DNA of 64,000 nucleotides. It comes from Streptomyces sp. TLI_146 (lineage in GTDB: Bacteria; Actinomycetota; Actinomycetes; Streptomycetales; Streptomycetaceae). Within the stretch, counting starts at the first letter, position 1. The number at the start of each line of letters is the position of its first letter. This document shows positions 62,278 through 64,000 of this stretch, piece after piece. The DNA lies in the NCBI RefSeq assembly GCF_002846415.1, contig NZ_PJMX01000001.1:5704001-5768000 (forward strand). The letters run 5' to 3'. The notes beneath the pieces were generated by a model. It searched no databases and had not been told where the DNA came from. It saw nothing but the letters and a program-made list of their open reading frames with translations. The position numbers and the translations under genes were made by a program.

Positions 62278-64000
62278 ATGCCCACGCGCCACGACATCCG
62301 CAATGTCGCCATCGTCGCCCACGTCGACCACGGTAAGACGACCATCGTCGACGCCATGCTCAAGCAGGCGGGTGCGTTTGCCGCGCACCAGCACCTCGAC
62401 GACCGCATGATGGACTCGAACGACCTGGAGCGTGAGAAGGGCATCACGATCCTGGCGAAGAACACCGCCGTCAAGTACCACCCCAAGGACGGCGGGGCCC
62501 CGATCACGATCAACATCATCGACACCCCCGGCCACGCCGACTTCGGCGGTGAGGTCGAGCGCGGTCTGTCGATGGTCGACGCCGTCGTCCTGCTCGTCGA
62601 CGCCTCCGAGGGCCCGCTCCCGCAGACGCGCTTCGTGCTGCGCAAGGCCCTCCAGCAGCGCCTGCCCGTCATCCTCTGCATCAACAAGACGGACCGCCCG
62701 GACTCCCGGATCGACGAGGTCGTCAACGAGACGTACGACCTGTTCCTGGACCTGGACGCGGACGAGGACCAGATCGAGTTCCCGATCGTCTACGCCTGCG
62801 GCCGCGACGGCATCGCCTCGCTGACCAAGCCGGAGGACGGCACGGTCCCGGCGGACTCCACCAACCTGGAGCCGTTCTTCTCCACCATCCTGGAGCACGT
62901 CCCGGCCCCGACGTACGACGACGAGGCGCCGCTCCAGGCCCACGTCACCAACCTCGACGCCGACAACTTCCTCGGCCGCATCGCGCTGCTCCGCGTGGAG
63001 CAGGGTGAGCTGCGCAAGGGCCAGACCGTGGCCTGGATCAAGCGCGACGGCTCGATCTCGAACGTCCGCATCTCCGAGCTGATGATGACCGAGGCGCTCA
63101 CCCGCAAGCCGGCCGAGGTGGCGGGCCCCGGTGACATCTGCGCCGTCGCCGGTATCCCCGACATCATGATCGGCGAGACCCTGGCCGACCCGGAGAACCC
63201 GATCGCGCTGCCGCTGATCACGGTCGACCAGCCGGCTATCTCCATGACCATCGGCACCAACACCTCGCCGCTCGTCGGCCGCGGTGGCACGGGCAAGGGC
63301 GCGGACGCCAAGTCCGCCGTCAAGGACCGCAAGGTCACCGCCCGCCAGGTCAAGGACCGTCTGGACCGCGAGCTCATCGGCAACGTCTCGCTGCGCGTCC
63401 TGGACACCGACCGTCCGGACGCCTGGGAGGTCCAGGGCCGTGGTGAGCTCGCGCTCGCCATCCTGGTCGAGCAGATGCGCCGCGAGGGCTTCGAGCTGAC
63501 CATCGGCAAGCCGCAGGTCGTCACCAAGCTGGTCGACGGCAAGGTGCACGAGCCGGTCGAGCGGCTGACCGTGGACGTGCCCGAGGAGCACATGGGCGCC
63601 GTCACGCAGCTCATGGGCGTCCGCAAGGGCCGTATGGACAACATGTCCAACCACGGCTCCGGCTGGGTCCGCATGGAGTTCGTCGTCCCGTCCCGCGGCC
63701 TCATCGGCTTCCGTACGGAGTTCCTGACCAACACCCGCGGTACGGGCATCGCCCACTCGATCCACGAGGGCCACGAGCCGTGGTTCGGCAACCTGGTGAC
63801 CCGTAACAACGGCTCCCTGGTCGCCGACCGCGCCGGTGCGGTCACGCCGTTCGCGATGATCAACCTCCAGGAGCGCGGTGTGCTGTTCACCGAGCCCGGC
63901 ACCGAGGTGTACGAGGGCATGATCGTCGGTGAGAACTCGCGCTCCGACGACATGGACGTGAACATCACCAAGGAGAAGAAGCTCACCAACATGCGTGCGG
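62278..64000 (+). CDS. typA: Translational GTPase TypA/BipA, 5' part (continues beyond window)
   Basis: The visible 574 codons encode a TypA/BipA ribosome-associated GTPase. G1 'AHVDHGKTTIVDAMLKQ', G2 'REKGITILAKNTAV', G3 'DTPGHADFGGEVERG' and G4 'INKTDRPDSR' are intact, followed by the beta-barrel domain II, domain III and most of the BipA-specific C-terminal domain ('RGLIGFRTEFLTNTRGTG', 'NNGSLVADRAGAVTPFA'). It binds the 70S ribosome and acts in assembly and stress or cold growth. ATG at 62278 with GAGAG upstream; the last ~60 codons lie outside. Confidence 0.97.
   Translation, partial: MPTRHDIRNVAIVAHVDHGKTTIVDAMLKQAGAFAAHQHLDDRMMDSNDLEREKGITILAKNTAVKYHPKDGGAPITINIIDTPGHADFGGEVERGLSMVDAVVLLVDASEGPLPQTRFVLRKALQQRLPVILCINKTDRPDSRIDEVVNETYDLFLDLDADEDQIEFPIVYACGRDGIASLTKPEDGTVPADSTNLEPFFSTILEHVPAPTYDDEAPLQAHVTNLDADNFLGRIALLRVEQGELRKGQTVAWIKRDGSISNVRISELMMTEALTRKPAEVAGPGDICAVAGIPDIMIGETLADPENPIALPLITVDQPAISMTIGTNTSPLVGRGGTGKGADAKSAVKDRKVTARQVKDRLDRELIGNVSLRVLDTDRPDAWEVQGRGELALAILVEQMRREGFELTIGKPQVVTKLVDGKVHEPVERLTVDVPEEHMGAVTQLMGVRKGRMDNMSNHGSGWVRMEFVVPSRGLIGFRTEFLTNTRGTGIAHSIHEGHEPWFGNLVTRNNGSLVADRAGAVTPFAMINLQERGVLFTEPGTEVYEGMIVGENSRSDDMDVNITKEKKLTNMRA

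Overview
The window is high-GC DNA (GC-rich third codon positions, many GTG starts, long antisense shadow frames) with a typical Streptomyces core-chromosome gene set: WhiB-family regulator, two SpoIIE-type phosphatases with fused anti-sigma-like kinase domains, class II fructose-bisphosphatase, polyphosphate glucokinase and AhpC/AhpD/OxyR. From memory, the order ahpD-ahpC-oxyR ... PBP - SpoIIE - DUF402 - fumC - class I fumarase - DUF1707 - wbl - glpX - DUF4245 - nitroreductase - xseB/xseA - ispH - ppgK - ychF resembles the SCO5031-SCO5061 part of S. coelicolor. No rRNA, tRNA, CRISPR array, insertion sequence or prophage was seen.

Layout. 1-9.9 kb: end of a DUF2079 membrane protein, HxlR regulator, aldo/keto reductase, short cis-prenyltransferase, PIN-PhoH ATPase, secreted lytic transglycosylase, AI-2E family membrane protein, and the peroxide-defence unit ahpC-ahpD with divergent oxyR. 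10-17 kb: one minus-strand operon holding two related FtsX-type ABC exporters with a PadR repressor gene between them, behind a promoter overlapped by a perfect GGTATAC-N7-GTATACC palindrome. 17-24 kb: class A PBP, SpoIIE phosphatase, DUF402 protein, fumC. 24-28.5 kb: an SGNH-hydrolase/ricin-lectin exoprotein and an iron-box-controlled penicillin-acylase/siderophore-type GNAT fusion, inserted between the two fumarase genes. 28.8-44.6 kb: mostly housekeeping genes, including class I fumarase, glpX, xseBA, an APC permease, ispH, ppgK, ychF, Uma2, a nitrilase-family hydrolase and a threonine-synthase-like PLP enzyme. 44.8-51.1 kb: septum-formation-domain membrane protein, GntR regulator, small SPOR-like protein, NUDIX hydrolase, a stand-alone anti-sigma-like kinase and a large PAS/GAF SpoIIE phosphatase. 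51.2-64 kb: TPM-domain protein translationally coupled to PspA, a GH18-like protein, a second-type succinate dehydrogenase operon, a lipoprotein of the SBP_bac_5 family with a large disordered insertion, and the start of typA/bipA.

Most striking observations. (1) The 879-residue penicillin acylase-GNAT fusion sits behind a textbook DmdR/IdeR iron box and keeps an internal Shine-Dalgarno plus GTG exactly at the domain junction; it looks like a merged version of the desG/desH pair reported for aryl-desferrioxamine formation. (2) Four copies of a nested inverted-repeat element occupy intergenic gaps, and in two cases the element supplies the last codons and stop codon of the preceding gene. (3) Nine genes have a TANNNT hexamer 6-7 nt before the start codon, the arrangement expected of leaderless mRNAs. 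(4) A 4 x 15-bp tandem array of Shine-Dalgarno-like units lies between the APC permease and xseA. (5) A compact locus at about 1050-1150 with two C7 runs and a strong terminator could be a 6C-like small RNA.
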